Positions 12,637 through 22,226 of a DNA stretch of 64,000 nucleotides are shown piece by piece. The DNA comes from Acanthopleura granulata. Its lineage: Eukaryota; Mollusca; Polyplacophora; Chitonida; Chitonidae. Positions within the stretch are counted from its first letter, which is position 1; every line of letters starts with the position of its first letter. Location: NCBI GenBank assembly GCA_016165875.1, contig JABBOT010000013.1, positions 11,505,435 to 11,569,434 of the forward strand, written 5' to 3'. Below the pieces are notes generated by a model. It worked only from the letters and a program-made list of their open reading frames with translations, searched no databases and had not been told where the DNA came from. A program made the translations under genes and the position numbers.

Positions 12637-12903
12637 TCAAGGCCATGTGGGGGCTGCACACAGAGAGATGAAGATAAACACGTTAGACACTTTACCTAAC
12701 ATTTGCTTCAAACACCCCCAACCCCTATAACAACCGTACCACACCCGCTCAAGTCTAATCCCATACAAATGAATACGGAACACAGGACTCACCACAAGCA
12801 TTATAGCCCAGAATATCCAGAAGGTTTCGATTATTTTCTTCTTCCTGTCCGTGTGTCCAGGTTTCAGCGGAGTGCTGTCGGTGGGATCCATGCTGATTTC
12901 CAC
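12637..12903 (-). CDS. Possible first exon of a membrane protein gene
   Basis: Minus frame with ATGs at 12903 and 12891 (MDPTDSTPLKPGHTDRKKK) followed by a strong transmembrane helix (ETFWIFWAIMLVVSPVF) and FRIHLYGIRLERVWYG. A short polar N-terminus, a basic stop-transfer-like cluster and a helix look like a real protein start. Upstream on the minus strand (12960-13060) the DNA is GC-richer and contains GTGATTGGTCGG (CCAAT box), as in a promoter. The frame probably ends at a donor before the TAA, for example near GAGCGGGTGTGG. No family recognised; the gene would extend leftwards. Confidence 0.35.
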   Translation of the reverse strand: MEISMDPTDSTPLKPGHTDRKKKIIETFWIFWAIMLVVSPVFRIHLYGIRLERVWYGCYRGWGCLKQMLGKVSNVFIFISLCAAPTWP

Positions 12904-13784
12904 TCAGCCTTCACGTTGTCTGCCTTGTGTGTTCCAGTCCGAAGTGACAAATGATTTCAGCGCTGGCTTCCACGGCAATCAGCCCACGCCGACCAATCAC
13001 AGCAGAGCTCTAGAAGTGGGAGGATTCATCTTCCCGTCGGCAGAACAATGCGCGTAACATGGAATCTTCTGTCTGTCACGACCCGTTCATCTTACAGCAT
13101 ATCGATGTCGTCTAAGCTTTTTCTCGCTGTATGTAATTACATATCTTTTCTACATTGACTGAAAGGAAAAAAAATTGAATGACACATGAAGCTTTTCAGT
13201 TCCTTTTTGTGGCCTTAAATTATACACTTTCAGAAATGATTTTTTCCTACACTTACAATTTTACGTGTAGAGCAATCTCGAAAAGGATGGGTGCACAGCA
13301 GTCTCCAACATCTGTATCAACCTTTAGTAATGGCTGTACGCCTGTACACTTAATAGTGTTCAATCAAGCATATATGAAACCTCATCTTGTTGAGCTCTAC
13401 ATGCATGGTTTATTTCTATACGTACAAATCGAGCTAGGCGGAAGTGCTATAAGGTATAGAGCAGAGAAAATACTCTGTCAACTTGTTTAATTCTAACCCT
13501 GTCTACGATGCTCGTGGGTTCCACGAAAGTTAAAATTTTCAAAACAGGAATCCAATTCAGCTACCTTTCGGATGATAGAAAAATATGTGAAAAAAAAGAC
13601 TGACCAAAATTACGACATAAAACAAGCAAGCCCTCTCCGTTTGCATGCGTAGTTCTACGGTTCATTTTCACACATACTAGGATGTTTGGAGGTTTAGTAA
13701 TTTCAGTACCATATATATATATATATAGGGTACATGATTTCAATCAGAGTGGGTTTCTGTCGTCGCCCAGGAATAATTTTATGA

Positions 13785-13847
13785 AGTAGTATACAGAATA
13801 GGGGTTCCGGCGCAATTCACTCGCTAAGGTCCTCCCCATCCCCTGGA
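13785..13847 (+). repeat. Left terminal inverted repeat of the Polinton
   Basis: Matches the reverse complement of 25852-25914 over 63 bp with about eight mismatches. It begins AGTAGTATA and contains the shared block GGCGCAATTCACTC and the inner block CCTCCCCATCCCCTGGA. Similarity stops abruptly after CCCTGGA. Confidence 0.93.
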
Positions 13848-13849
13848 GG

Positions 13850-14205
13850 GCCCCAACCCCTGTTCCGGCCAGTTCAAGCCGTATGGTGTCCAGCTACATA
13901 AACCTTTACCAATTATCTATGTAGACAAATGGGTTTTCGCGTACACAACGTTTTGCCAAATATCCATGTAGATAAAGGGGCGTTCACATTTAGAGCTGCT
14001 TCCCAGCCCCTGTTCCGGCCAACTCAAGGCATATGGTGTCCAGCTACAAAAACTTTCGCCAATTACCCAGGTAGACAAACGGGGTTGACATTCAGAGATC
14101 CCTCTCAGCCCCTGTTTCGGCCATATAGGGAAATGGGTGTTCGCGTATACAACTTTTTGACAAATATTCATGTAGACAAACGGGCGTTCACATTCAGAGA
14201 TAAAT
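13850..14205 (+). repeat. Left subterminal irregular tandem repeats
   Basis: Three related units start near 13852, 14005 and 14107 with CCCCTGTTCCGGCCA or a close variant, and share GGTGTCCAGCTAC, a CATGTAGACAAACGGG-like block and a GTTCACATTCAGAGA-like block. Unit lengths differ (about 150, 100 and 100 bp) because sub-blocks are missing in the second and third. No gene is supported here. Subterminal repeats are common in Polintons; the right end does not carry the same array. Confidence 0.8.
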
Positions 14206-14275
14206 GGCATAGGCCGACCCACCCTCTGTTAGAGTCCGAACAGAAACATAACATAGCTCGACACTGAAAGAAAAG

Positions 14276-14598
14276 ATGGCATCGACTGCGACGGTTCACC
14301 TCTTCTATCCCGAAGCCGCCCTGCAGCCCGGCGATAATCTCTATACTTGGTGACAAGAGTGGCCGACCGCGCCTACCTCTTGGAGACGGTCTTCGAGAAT
14401 GAGCTGACGCTTGAAGAATACGGTGACACCATACGCACCACCATGCGTGAGCGCATTCAGAAAATCATACACCTGCTTCCTCCTCGGATTCACGATCACG
14501 ATGTGATCGCACGCGAGATCATCGCAGACGCGATTTGTGTGCAAAGCCGCAACAGGATGGAAAACGCACTCGCTGTCGCCACGAACCATGGCTTCTAG
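14276..14598 (+). pseudogene. Small Polinton ORF of unknown function, frameshifted
   Basis: A frame opens at the ATG at 14276 in good context (AAAAGATGGC), giving about 25 residues that begin MASTATVHLFYPE, then hits TGA near 14351. The adjoining frame continues as a clean helical, charge-rich stretch (ENELTLEEYGDTIRTTMRER) to the TAG at 14598. The simplest reading is one protein of about 107 residues with one frameshift near 14340. It is the first gene inside the left repeats and points the same way as the polymerase. I do not recognise a function; the acidic/basic helices suggest a small soluble or DNA-associated protein. Confidence 0.6.
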
Positions 14599-14652
14599 TA
14601 GCCAGGCCAATCTCACACAAACCGACGCCCCAAAATTGGGCATGATATACCA

Positions 14653-14940
14653 ATGACCATGAAAGGACAGCGTAATTCTGAATGGCTTTTCGTCGGCTCC
14701 CTAGAGCATTGCGGGAAAAGCTGCCGTGGCGATTTCTGCAGGGTCCATCCCGATGCCCTTTCGAAGGTGTAACACCGGGACATAGTCAGAGGCTCACCTA
14801 TGCGGGCCTTGAGGGGCCGACCGGGCTCAAAAATATATTGTTACAACCGAAGCCCGGGCAAGAGGTATCGCTCCAACGTATCGAGCTCCAACGGCGGTCA
14901 GCTTGGGCAAACAAGGTGCCCGCGTTTGTAGGGCTGTAAG
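14653..14940 (+). pseudogene. Small Cys/His-rich ORF, degraded
   Basis: From the ATG at 14653 a short frame reads through a compact cluster of Cys and His (HCGKSCRGDFCRVH, spacing C-x3-C-x4-C-x2-H) and ends at TAA near 14779. Further open sequence continues in other frames to about 14939, suggesting one small zinc-binding-type protein broken by a frameshift. It lies between the first ORF and the polymerase on the same strand. The function is unknown, and the Zn-binding reading is inferred from spacing only. Confidence 0.4.
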
Positions 14941-15028
14941 CCCTCAGTAGTCTTTCCGACTGATCACCGCGATCCGAATTTCCATTTACAGGGACGTGCG
15001 TCTATCGTATATCTATCTATAACCGCCA

Positions 15029-18000
15029 TGGTGGCCACAATAGATGCATACATGGACCAGCTGCTAAATAAAATGAATGCAGAAGCTTTCCCTCTACCAC
15101 GCAAGAAGAGGGATAGAAGGTCATTGAGGAAGAGCATGACCCCGTCCCCCAAATTTTTCGAACCATCAATGACTACCGGGAGGTTCTAGAGCTGTTTGAG
15201 GGTGCCAAGGTAGACGAGCTCACGTTCCAGGAAAACCCCCTTGCAATCGGAAGGTATCTCCAAAGATGGTAAATGGTTGTGCCCGAAGGGCATCCCCACG
15301 GTGCAGGCCCTGGAACTTTCCTTGAAGGGGTGCGTCCCCAGATCCAAGAAAAGCTCGACGAAGAACTCTCAGCCATCAGAGGTGTAAAGTTTCAACTGGC
15401 CCTGAAGGTCCAGCTCCGAAAATGCAGAGGTGATGGGGGTGAGAAGTACATCGATCCCCTGCTCCGCCACATACAGGAAGCTGTTCCACAGGCCCGTGAG
15501 ATCAGTGGGGTTAAAAAATAGACGCAGGAAGGGTCAGGCTGGGTTGTCGATCGAGTGGACACTTTATGGCTGGACATCGCTCAATACCAGTCGCTGAGAG
15601 GTGGATCTTACCTAGCGCTACCAGTAGCTGTAAGGAATAACAAAGCAGTTGGGAATGTGAAGAACAAGGATAACCATTGCCTTCGATGGGTACTCCGGTC
15701 AGCTCTGTTTCCCTCAGCCAGAGACCCACAGATGCCTGGTAATTACCACACCAGGGATGGCCTGAACTTTGAAGGAATCGAAGCCACAACTACCATCCCC
15801 CAGATTCTGAAGGCTGAAAACCGAGACAACCTAGCCACCAACGTATTCGGTTGGGACAAAGGTGTTATTTTCCACAGCCTAAGTAAGCCGCCGACAGACA
15901 CGCCTCTCATCAACCTGCTGTTGATCGAGATGGCCGGTAAATTCCAATTCACCTGGGTCAAGGATCTTAACCTCCTTCTCTATGATCAATTAAAGTATAA
16001 GGGGCGAAAGCACCTCTGCGAGCGTTGCCGCTATGGATACTCAAGGGAAGACCTGCTCGAAGCCCACAAACCGGAGAGCCGCGGGTCCGGCCAGACAGCT
16101 GTGCGAGTTGGGATGCCGAAAGAGGGCAAAAAGAAGCTCACCTTCCTGAACTACCATAAGCAGCTCCCAACCCCTTACATCATCTATGCCAACTTCGAAG
16201 CTCTCACCACCAAAGTCGAGGGCGCCGTGCTGGACCCCACAAAAAGCAACACCCAAATAGCACAACACCATGTAGACCTGCAGCTAGTGCTATATCGTGG
16301 TGCGATGCAATGCGTACACCGAACATCCTGTGGAATACAGAGAGCCCAGCACAGCAGAACATTTCTTACAAGCTCTCCATGAACAGGAGCTCAAGATCAA
16401 GATGATGCTAGCTAACCCGAAAGTCAGAGCAATGACCCGAAAGGACTAGTGGGCATACAACACTGCTACCACCTGCCATGTCTGTGAAAAGCGGCTTGTA
16501 GTTGCAGGGAAACGGGACTCTGTCCACGACCACTGCCACATCAGGGGAAAATACAAGGATGCCGCATACAACTCCAGCAACCTGAAGCCACGGTTAAACC
16601 CCAAAACCTCCACAATTCCAGTGGTCTTCCTCAACCTGCGGGGCTATGACTCTCACCTGCTGATGTAGGCGATCTCGACGGTGGAGGGTCTTATATCCTG
16701 TATCCCCAACAACACCGAGAAATACATCTCCTTCTCCCTGGGGAAGCTCTGCTTCATCGACAGCGCCCAGTTCTGGTTGGCATCTCTCGACAAGTTTGTA
16801 GCAGCCAACCAAGCAAAGGCGTTCCAGATCACAGCGCGGTATGAACCAAGCCAACAGAGACACGGACTGCTCATACGTAAGGTTGTTTAACCATATGAGT
16901 ATATGGACGCCTGGCAAAGCTTTGATGAGCCTCAGCTTCCCACAAAGGAGGCCTTCCAAAGCAAACTTTCGGAAACACACATCAGCGATCAGGATTATTC
17001 CCTTGCACAAAAGGTCTGGAAGGCCTTCGACTCCACAACCCTGGGCACATCCACGAATTCTACAACCGCACTGATGTAGTAGTCCTGGTAGATGTCTTCA
17101 AGACGTTCCGCAAGACCCGCTTTCGGTAGTCTGGCCTAAACCCTAAGCATTATTACACCAGCCCTCGTCTCTCCTGGGATGCTCTCCTCAAGAAAACACA
17201 TTAAGACAAGCACCTTTTCATCGAGAAAGGGATGAGAGGGGGTATCTCAATGGTCTCAAAGCGTCATGCCCAGTCTAACAACCCTAGGGTGGTAGGCTAT
17301 GACCGAAAGAAGCCTAACAGATGTTTCCAGTACCTGGATACCAACAAATTTTACTGCTAGGCGATAAGTCGGCCGCTGCCAACAGGTGGCTTCCGGTGGG
17401 TGGAAAACTCGCAAAAACCATCGCAGAGCATCCGGCAGGCAACCCGGAGGGTTATATCGTGGAAAGGGATCTGGATTACCCAGGAGAGCTGCATAACGTG
17501 CGCAACACTTAACAGCTAGCTCCGGAGCGCATGGTAGTTATCAAGGAGTGGATGTCGGAGTACCACCACAATCTCCTCGGCGTTAGAATGGAGCCTACTG
17601 AGGTTGAGAACCTGGTCCCCAACCTCCGCGATAAGGAAAGCTATGTGCTCCACTACCGCAACTTACAACTTTACCTATCCCTGGGCATGCGCCTGAAAAA
17701 GATCCATCTAGCTCTCCTGTGCAGAGCCCATCGATGGAGCCCTACATCCGAATGAATACTGTGCTCCAGAAAAAGGTGACGAGTGACTTCGAGAAGGACC
17801 TCTACAAGGTCATGAACAACTCTGTCATCGGTAAGATCATGGAAGAAACAAAGACAAAAACAAGATCAGCGGTCACATGAAAAAGGCCAAGGGTGTAAAA
17901 AATAATGTTGTGTAGAAGCATAACAACCATGAGCAGTACAAAGAGGCTCTTTTCGAAAAGTAGACCTTCCGCCATGACACAGATATCCTGCGGTCATGCA

Positions 18001-18095
18001 GTCATCGCATCTACTGGTATCAGTCTCACCCGTCGAATCCAAATGCTCTATAGCTGAAAATGGGGTGGACACAAGAATGCCCTTCCAGCAGGCTG
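15029..18095 (+). pseudogene. Polinton family B DNA polymerase (protein-primed type), inactivated
   Basis: Would replicate the element. The frame wanders among all three + frames. The N-terminal region starts near the ATG at 15029. The longest intact piece is 15555-16382 and includes NVKNKDNHCLRW, NVFGWDKG and FLNYHKQLPTPYIIYANFEAL, typical of the exonuclease half. Next come a C-x2-C plus DHCH endonuclease-VII-like insert (about 16473-16590), FIDSAQFW (about 16753), YPYEYMDAW (about 16891), the palm motif A region YLDTNKFY (about 17331), YVLHYRNLQLYL (about 17641) and the motif B region MNNSVIGK (about 17812). Sequence then jumps near 17850-17880 to KKAKGVKNNV, a C-terminal block, so the segment that should hold motif C (YxDTDS) is missing. 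In-frame stops include TAG at 16446 and 16666. It converges with the integrase. Confidence 0.9.
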
Positions 18096-19062
18096 AGCTC
18101 ATAGCGACACTGTAGGGCCCTATCACGCGGGCCATCCGATGGTATATCAAGGTAGTACAGCACAGGCTCATCGGGTTTAGTTATCGAGCGGACGAGTCGG
18201 TACACTTCAAGGGACGACAACGGATCAATCGCCCGACGGCGACCACACTCCAGCTCGTTGGGTTGGTACAGATAGCGAACGCCAACCCCAGAAGGGGTTC
18301 GCGGAGGCCAAACAGGACGGACTGGAACAGTGGATGAGGGCTTTTGTGCCACCGTTTTTGTCTTGATGCCCTCATAAGGCCGCTTGTGACCGAGTTGGGT
18401 CACTTCTCCGTCCAAAGCCGCCATCACTGCAGGTAACTGCTTCACCCACTCAGAAGAACGCCCAGATGGGAACTGCATCTCTTGGGCGTATTGGTGACCA
18501 AATAGGCGCTCCGCGAAAGTCCAGTTAAAGCTTTCCACGATGCCTTGGTCCCGATGGATGTCCACTCGACCGCGTCTGACGGTCATACTGTGACAGTAGA
18601 GGCTTCACTGCACCCATGAACTCACGCCCACGGTCGATCTGCAGCAGATTAGGCCCCCTAAGAGGTCCCCGCTTATAGATACGGCCCAGAGCAACAGCAG
18701 CCTCTTTAGATTCTTTTGTGCCCAAAGGCTCAGCTGCTTTGAATCGGCTGGTGACATCGACCACATAGGGCATATTTATAGGTGCGCTTGCCCACCTGGT
18801 TTTTGACAGTGTCAGAAGGAAGAAACAACATATCAGCTTATTGGACATTATTTGGTGCGGCAACATCAAATTTTGGTCGTAGAACATGCCGTGGGGATGG
18901 CAGGAAAATCTACCAGATGACCTGCTTTTTCAACCAATCGTGAGCTTTGCCTTCGGAGACTTTCGCAGCAGAAGCTAGTTTCTTGATGGCGGCAATGCCT
19001 TTCCAGGAGAAGTTGCGGCTATAGTATATCTTCGACAGACGAATAGACAACTTGTTGGCCAT
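18026..19062 (-). pseudogene. Polinton rve-family integrase, degraded
   Basis: Would insert the element. Read from about 19062 leftwards: an N-terminal block (LSKIYYSRNFSWKGI, then WLKKQVIW near 18912), then the retroviral integrase core in three frames. The first catalytic Asp is in ADMLFLPSD (about 18825), directly preceded by an in-frame TAA. The second is in QIDRGREF (about 18625). The Glu is in QGIVESFNWTF (about 18535). All three acidic residues of the DD-E triad are still present although the reading frame is broken. The last stretch, 18026-18586, is open and contains RYLYQPNELECGRRR and a C-terminal tail. Its 3' end overlaps that of the polymerase on the other strand. Confidence 0.87.
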
Positions 19063-19491
19063 GGAAGTAGACACCATAAGCAAGGTATTCCAGCAGGCTG
19101 AGATGTTTCCAACAAACGGTAGCCACAGGCTCAGGCAGCTGCACGGTCGTCGCCCGGAGGTTGGTAGAGTGCTCCAGCATCTTTGCTGCGAAACGCGTCG
19201 CGAACTTTCCTCCCGCCGCCAGAGATCGAGCGACTCGTGTGCGCAATCAATCAGCACATGGGAGAGAGGACCAGGAATCTTGTTCTGGCGGGCACATTAG
19301 CCAACCTCTCGCATGCCGGTGTATAGCTCTTCGGACAAAATCATCATCGCGCAGTTTGATATGTCCAAGCGATATATACAAATGGTATAGCAAAAATAAC
19401 TCGAGGCTCAATACTCATGTCGTGCCTTGCATAGCATCGAGGAGCTCTTACTAGAGTCCAGCAGAGACTTTTCGGAATACTCGGCGAGTTT
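19063..19491 (-). other. Degraded coding-like stretch upstream of the integrase
   Basis: Overlapping short minus-strand frames (19019-19246 and 18910-19257) give pieces such as GGKFATRFAAKMLEHSTNL and HVLIDCAHESLDLW. The base composition and lack of simple repeats fit a broken gene, but no continuous protein or known motif could be followed. It may be the tail of the gene that starts at 19889 or the true N-terminal extension of the integrase. Confidence 0.35.
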
Positions 19492-19889
19492 TTAGCAGAC
19501 CGGCCCAGTCACACCTATCCCGAGCTGGATGAAGGCTATCTCGCGTTCATTTAGACTCTCGGACGATATATAGGAAAACGCCTGGGACAGGTTGGGCCCA
19601 GTGGGGCTAAGAGTTTTGCCCGTGACCTGGAAGTACTCGCGCATGGCGGCGTCGATATCGCGAAATGTGCTCCTGTCGACGAAGTTCTTCATTAATCCAG
19701 TCCATACGTAGACTTCTTTTTAGAGATCACGCCGCCTGCGCTGCATGGGCCTGTTCTATAGCTTTTTCGTAGGGGTCGACGATCCGCATTGACCCCGGAG
19801 CTTCGGAGGGCTGAGAAGAGAAAGTTACTACCTGAGAAAGCAAGTGCATTTACGTGAGCGCCGCCAACCATCATAGCGATCGAGGCCAT
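19492..19889 (-). pseudogene. Small membrane-anchored Polinton protein, split in two frames
   Basis: Starts at the ATG at 19889, only 2 bp after the stop of the preceding gene. The N-terminus MASIAMMVGGAHVNALAFSG is a hydrophobic segment of the kind I remember from small structural proteins of Polintons. The frame ends in TAA at 19692-19694 and overlaps the ATG of the second piece (TAATG), which runs to 19492 with DIDAAMREYFQVTGKTLSP and an amphipathic tail. I read it as one protein of about 130 residues broken by a frameshift, but a genuine stop-restart overlap cannot be excluded. A role in the virion or its membrane is inferred. Confidence 0.6.
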
Positions 19890-19891
19890 TG

Positions 19892-20151
19892 TTACTTCAT
19901 AATATCTGCTGGAACGATTACCCGTTTAATTAGCATGTCCTCGGTCTCCATCGCAAAGGCCGTGTCCAGGACCACCATACCGATATCACGGGGGTGAAGT
20001 TTAACTTGGGAGGGACACCTCCAATGACAATCTTACCCAATCTGGAGTATCCCATAGATAAGCCAGAGACGACTGCGCTGTGATACAGCGCGGTTACGAG
20101 CATCTTATCGTCGGTAGCTGAAGTTGTCATGTTGTAATTCCATATGGACAC
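19892..20151 (-). pseudogene. Small Polinton ORF of unknown function, one frameshift
   Basis: Opens near 20151 and reads SIWNYNMTTSATDDKMLVTA and GYSRLGKIVIGGVPPKLNF; after a frameshift near 19985 it continues with an acidic piece ending VIVPADIMK and TAA at 19892. The predicted length is about 86-95 residues. It ends 2 bp before the next ATG (19889), so the two look like consecutive genes of one transcription unit. No function recognised. Confidence 0.5.
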
Positions 20152-20162
20152 GATCCGTGGGA

Positions 20163-20720
20163 ATCTTCAATTGCTGAGCCGGGGGGGGGGGGTGTTAGAG
20201 GTGGATTGTGCTGTTTTCTGTAGTTGCGCACCGAGCGGAAGTGGTGGCATCTGTCGGTGATGAGCACCTATATAATATACACCAGCCAGGCCAACTACTC
20301 CAATGATACATAGGGTATAGTTGACCTGCTTTGCAACACCCTCTGAAACAGGCTCTATCCAGGCCTCCTGTTGTCCTGTTGTTGCTACAGCAACAGAAAC
20401 ACAGCATGGTGTTGTGATTTCTTGGCTACCCGAAACTGTTCAAGCAGTCGTTCCTCTTTGACCTTTCTGGCAGCGGCCCCTGAACGCCCCGCCGCCACCT
20501 TCATCGGATCTTTACTTTTGTTATGGTCTGCCACTCTTTCCACCGGAGGTGTCTCAGCCGGTGGGTTCGCTTAGTGCTCCGGAGGAATAATCTGGTTCTC
20601 TTCCATCGTTCATTGTCGGAGGGCACTGTTGTCCAAATTGACATTGCCTGGCTGTGGGAAGAGCAGCAGTTAGCGGTGCTAGGAACATGCCGTAGCGACA
20701 ATAGAGCACATAGATAGCAC
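20163..20720 (-). pseudogene. Degraded ORF with a C-terminal hydrophobic segment
   Basis: Coding-like minus-strand pieces in alternating frames: an N-terminal hydrophobic stretch (YGMFLAPLTAALPTA near 20675), a Pro/Glu-rich linker, a basic helix (AAARKVKEERLLEQFRVAKK, about 20420-20485) and a transmembrane-like segment (LCIIGVVGLAGVYYIG, about 20275-20320), followed by a Pro-rich tail interrupted by a run of ten G at 20181-20190. At least two frameshifts are needed. It probably encoded a type of membrane protein; no family recognised. Confidence 0.45.
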
Positions 20721-20734
20721 TACTAATCCCATGT

Positions 20735-20926
20735 TCAACAAAGGGGTCGGCCTCCAGGTCGCGCGCAAGCGAATGTCGTTTCTCTGGTGGGATTGGAAGA
20801 AAAATGATGAAAATTCATGAGTACAATTGTAATGCAGCCTGCCCAATCGTTTTCGCCATGGCCGCGCCTAGTCGTGCCTCGTAGTGGGTCGACCTCGTCC
20901 TCGTCCAACGAGTCACTTTGGTCCAC
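20735..20926 (-). other. Short open frame, uncertain
   Basis: A 63-codon frame begins MDQSDSLDEDEVDPLRG immediately after the 122-residue ORF and may be either a separate small acidic protein or the frameshifted continuation of that ORF. Little else supports it. Confidence 0.25.
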
Positions 20927-20928
20927 TA

Positions 20929-21297
20929 TCAGTGCCTTCCCATATACTGTTTGGCCTGCTCCCCCCTCCGTGCCAGCGCAGCAAGCCTTTCGCGGTGTAG
21001 ATTGGTAGGACGCACTTCTGCTTGTTCCTCCAATGGCTCCTTCTGTTTCTTTTGTCCAGTCGAGGCCTCAGCGTCTTCCTCGGTCAGTTCGTCCATTAGT
21101 TGGTCCAGGTCGTCCATATTTGCCTGGCGAATAGTTTGATTCACAGACCGCATTCCACGCGGGATATGTACCACTTTCCTCTTAGCTCTAATATATTCGC
21201 ATGCAGCCCAAACGATCACACTTAATGTGGTTATTTGCAGCGAAAAGAGCAACAGCCAGCTGCTCTGCTGTAGCAGCAGCAACAGTGTTTCGCACAT
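20929..21297 (-). CDS. Intact 122-residue membrane protein with charged C-terminal helix
   Basis: Uninterrupted frame from the ATG at 21297 to 20929. Residues 4-33 are strongly hydrophobic (one transmembrane helix), followed by a basic patch (RAKRKVVHIPRG) and a long acidic/charged helical region (MDDLDQLMDELTEEDAEAS, then Lys/Glu-rich). The topology suggests a small single-pass protein with an exposed charged tail. Its ATG overlaps the ATPase stop codon (TAATG at 21295-21299), so it is translationally close-packed behind the ATPase. It is one of the few Polinton genes here without a visible break. Function unknown; a virion-membrane or assembly role is inferred from position. Confidence 0.6.
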   Translation of the reverse strand: MCETLLLLLQQSSWLLLFSLQITTLSVIVWAACEYIRAKRKVVHIPRGMRSVNQTIRQANMDDLDQLMDELTEEDAEASTGQKKQKEPLEEQAEVRPTNLHRERLAALARRGEQAKQYMGRH

Positions 21298-21907
21298 TAT
21301 ACCAAGTGGTATGCAGTCGATTGGTCAGTCTTCAGCCAGAAGCTTGGCATGCTTTCTTCGGGCCAGCTGCTGCCGTACTCTGGCTCGCTCTTCCGGAGGG
21401 ATCACATCATTTTCTCCAAGGCCTTTTTCAAACGAGTCCCTATCTTTGCAGTGGAAGATCTGCTCGAGTAGATCCTCCAGGGCAGAGTTATATTTCTGGG
21501 TAAGCACCCAGACGCTTTGCTGAGCGTTTGACGTGAGAAGTCCAGCTCAGAGAGCATGTCTTTCTTTTCGGTCATCGCCTTTGTGGCCTAGCAGTCTTCA
21601 GTGACCCACAAGTTGACTATCCTTGGAACACGTGGTAGAAGGCACGGAGGTAGTCATGGAGCCTTTCACTTATGTCTACGACATAGACCTCTGGGTCTCT
21701 CCACACCCAGTGGCACTCTTGATACACCCGACCGTACGGCATAGTCGGACACAGGACGACAATGTGTTGAAACAAAGCGCGATAGGAAACCTCCAGGAAG
21801 TTGAGTGTGGAAAGGTTTTTCTCACACCTCGTCATTCCGCAGACAATCGCCAAATGGGGGCCATTGGGACAGAGGTTTCTAGGACATGTGTGTGGCGAAT
21901 CCGCCAT
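21297..21907 (-). pseudogene. FtsK/HerA-type (A32-like) DNA packaging ATPase, degraded
   Basis: Would drive genome packaging into capsids. Starts near 21907 (MADSPHTCPRNL) and overlaps the end of the preceding gene by 29 bp. The P-loop region reads AIVCGMTRCEKN near 21815-21850: the expected GK-T/S of Walker A has become EKN, a loss of key residues. The Walker B-like segment LWVTEDC lies near 21600. After frame changes the sensor/arginine-finger half continues as LTQKYNSALEDLLEQI (about 21460-21505) and ENDVIPPEERARVRQQLA, ending with DQSTAYHLV and TAA at 21296-21298. The order and motifs fit the Polinton ATPase of about 200 residues. Confidence 0.8.
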
Positions 21908-22226
21908 CCTCGATGTTCAGCTGAGCGTCATTGACCTCGTAAAGGTAGATGTTCAAAGCGCCCACAGCCTCTGCTGTTTTAGTGATCTGAATGGTCACTC
22001 CCTCACTGCCCTGTAGCAGCTGGTCGTCGTCCGTGGAGCGGAGGTCAAGCCTTCGGACTTTGTTCCGCGAACAGGGCGTCACCATAGCCAGTATCCTAAC
22101 CTCGTTGGGTTTTATCGCGTCGACCCTGGTGCTTGTGTTAACCGCGTAGCCTGCAGCGCCAGCGCCTCCAACACCTCCTCCTGAGCCATCCGACAAGGGC
22201 GGTCGAAGGAGTGGGTAAAAAAGCAC
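21879..22226 (-). CDS. Polinton ORF of 115 residues or less, possible minor virion protein
   Basis: Open from 22226 to the stop at 21879. The coding-looking part starts at a Gly-rich stretch (SDGSGGGVGGAGAAG, about 22140-22190) and continues with alternating polar/hydrophobic residues (VRILAMVTPCSRNKVRRLDL, then ALNIYLYEVNDAQLNIEDGG), as in a beta-rich structural protein. It overlaps the ATPase start by 29 bp. The N-terminus is uncertain because the first 15 codons overlap an open frame on the other strand. No family recognised. Confidence 0.45.
   Translation of the reverse strand: MLFYPLLRPPLSDGSGGGVGGAGAAGYAVNTSTRVDAIKPNEVRILAMVTPCSRNKVRRLDLRSTDDDQLLQGSEGVTIQITKTAEAVGALNIYLYEVNDAQLNIEDGGFATHMS

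Noticed and set aside
13779..13784. 6-bp target site duplication of the Polinton
   Set aside because: TTATGA on the left does not match ACTATT on the right; no other offset gave a convincing match.
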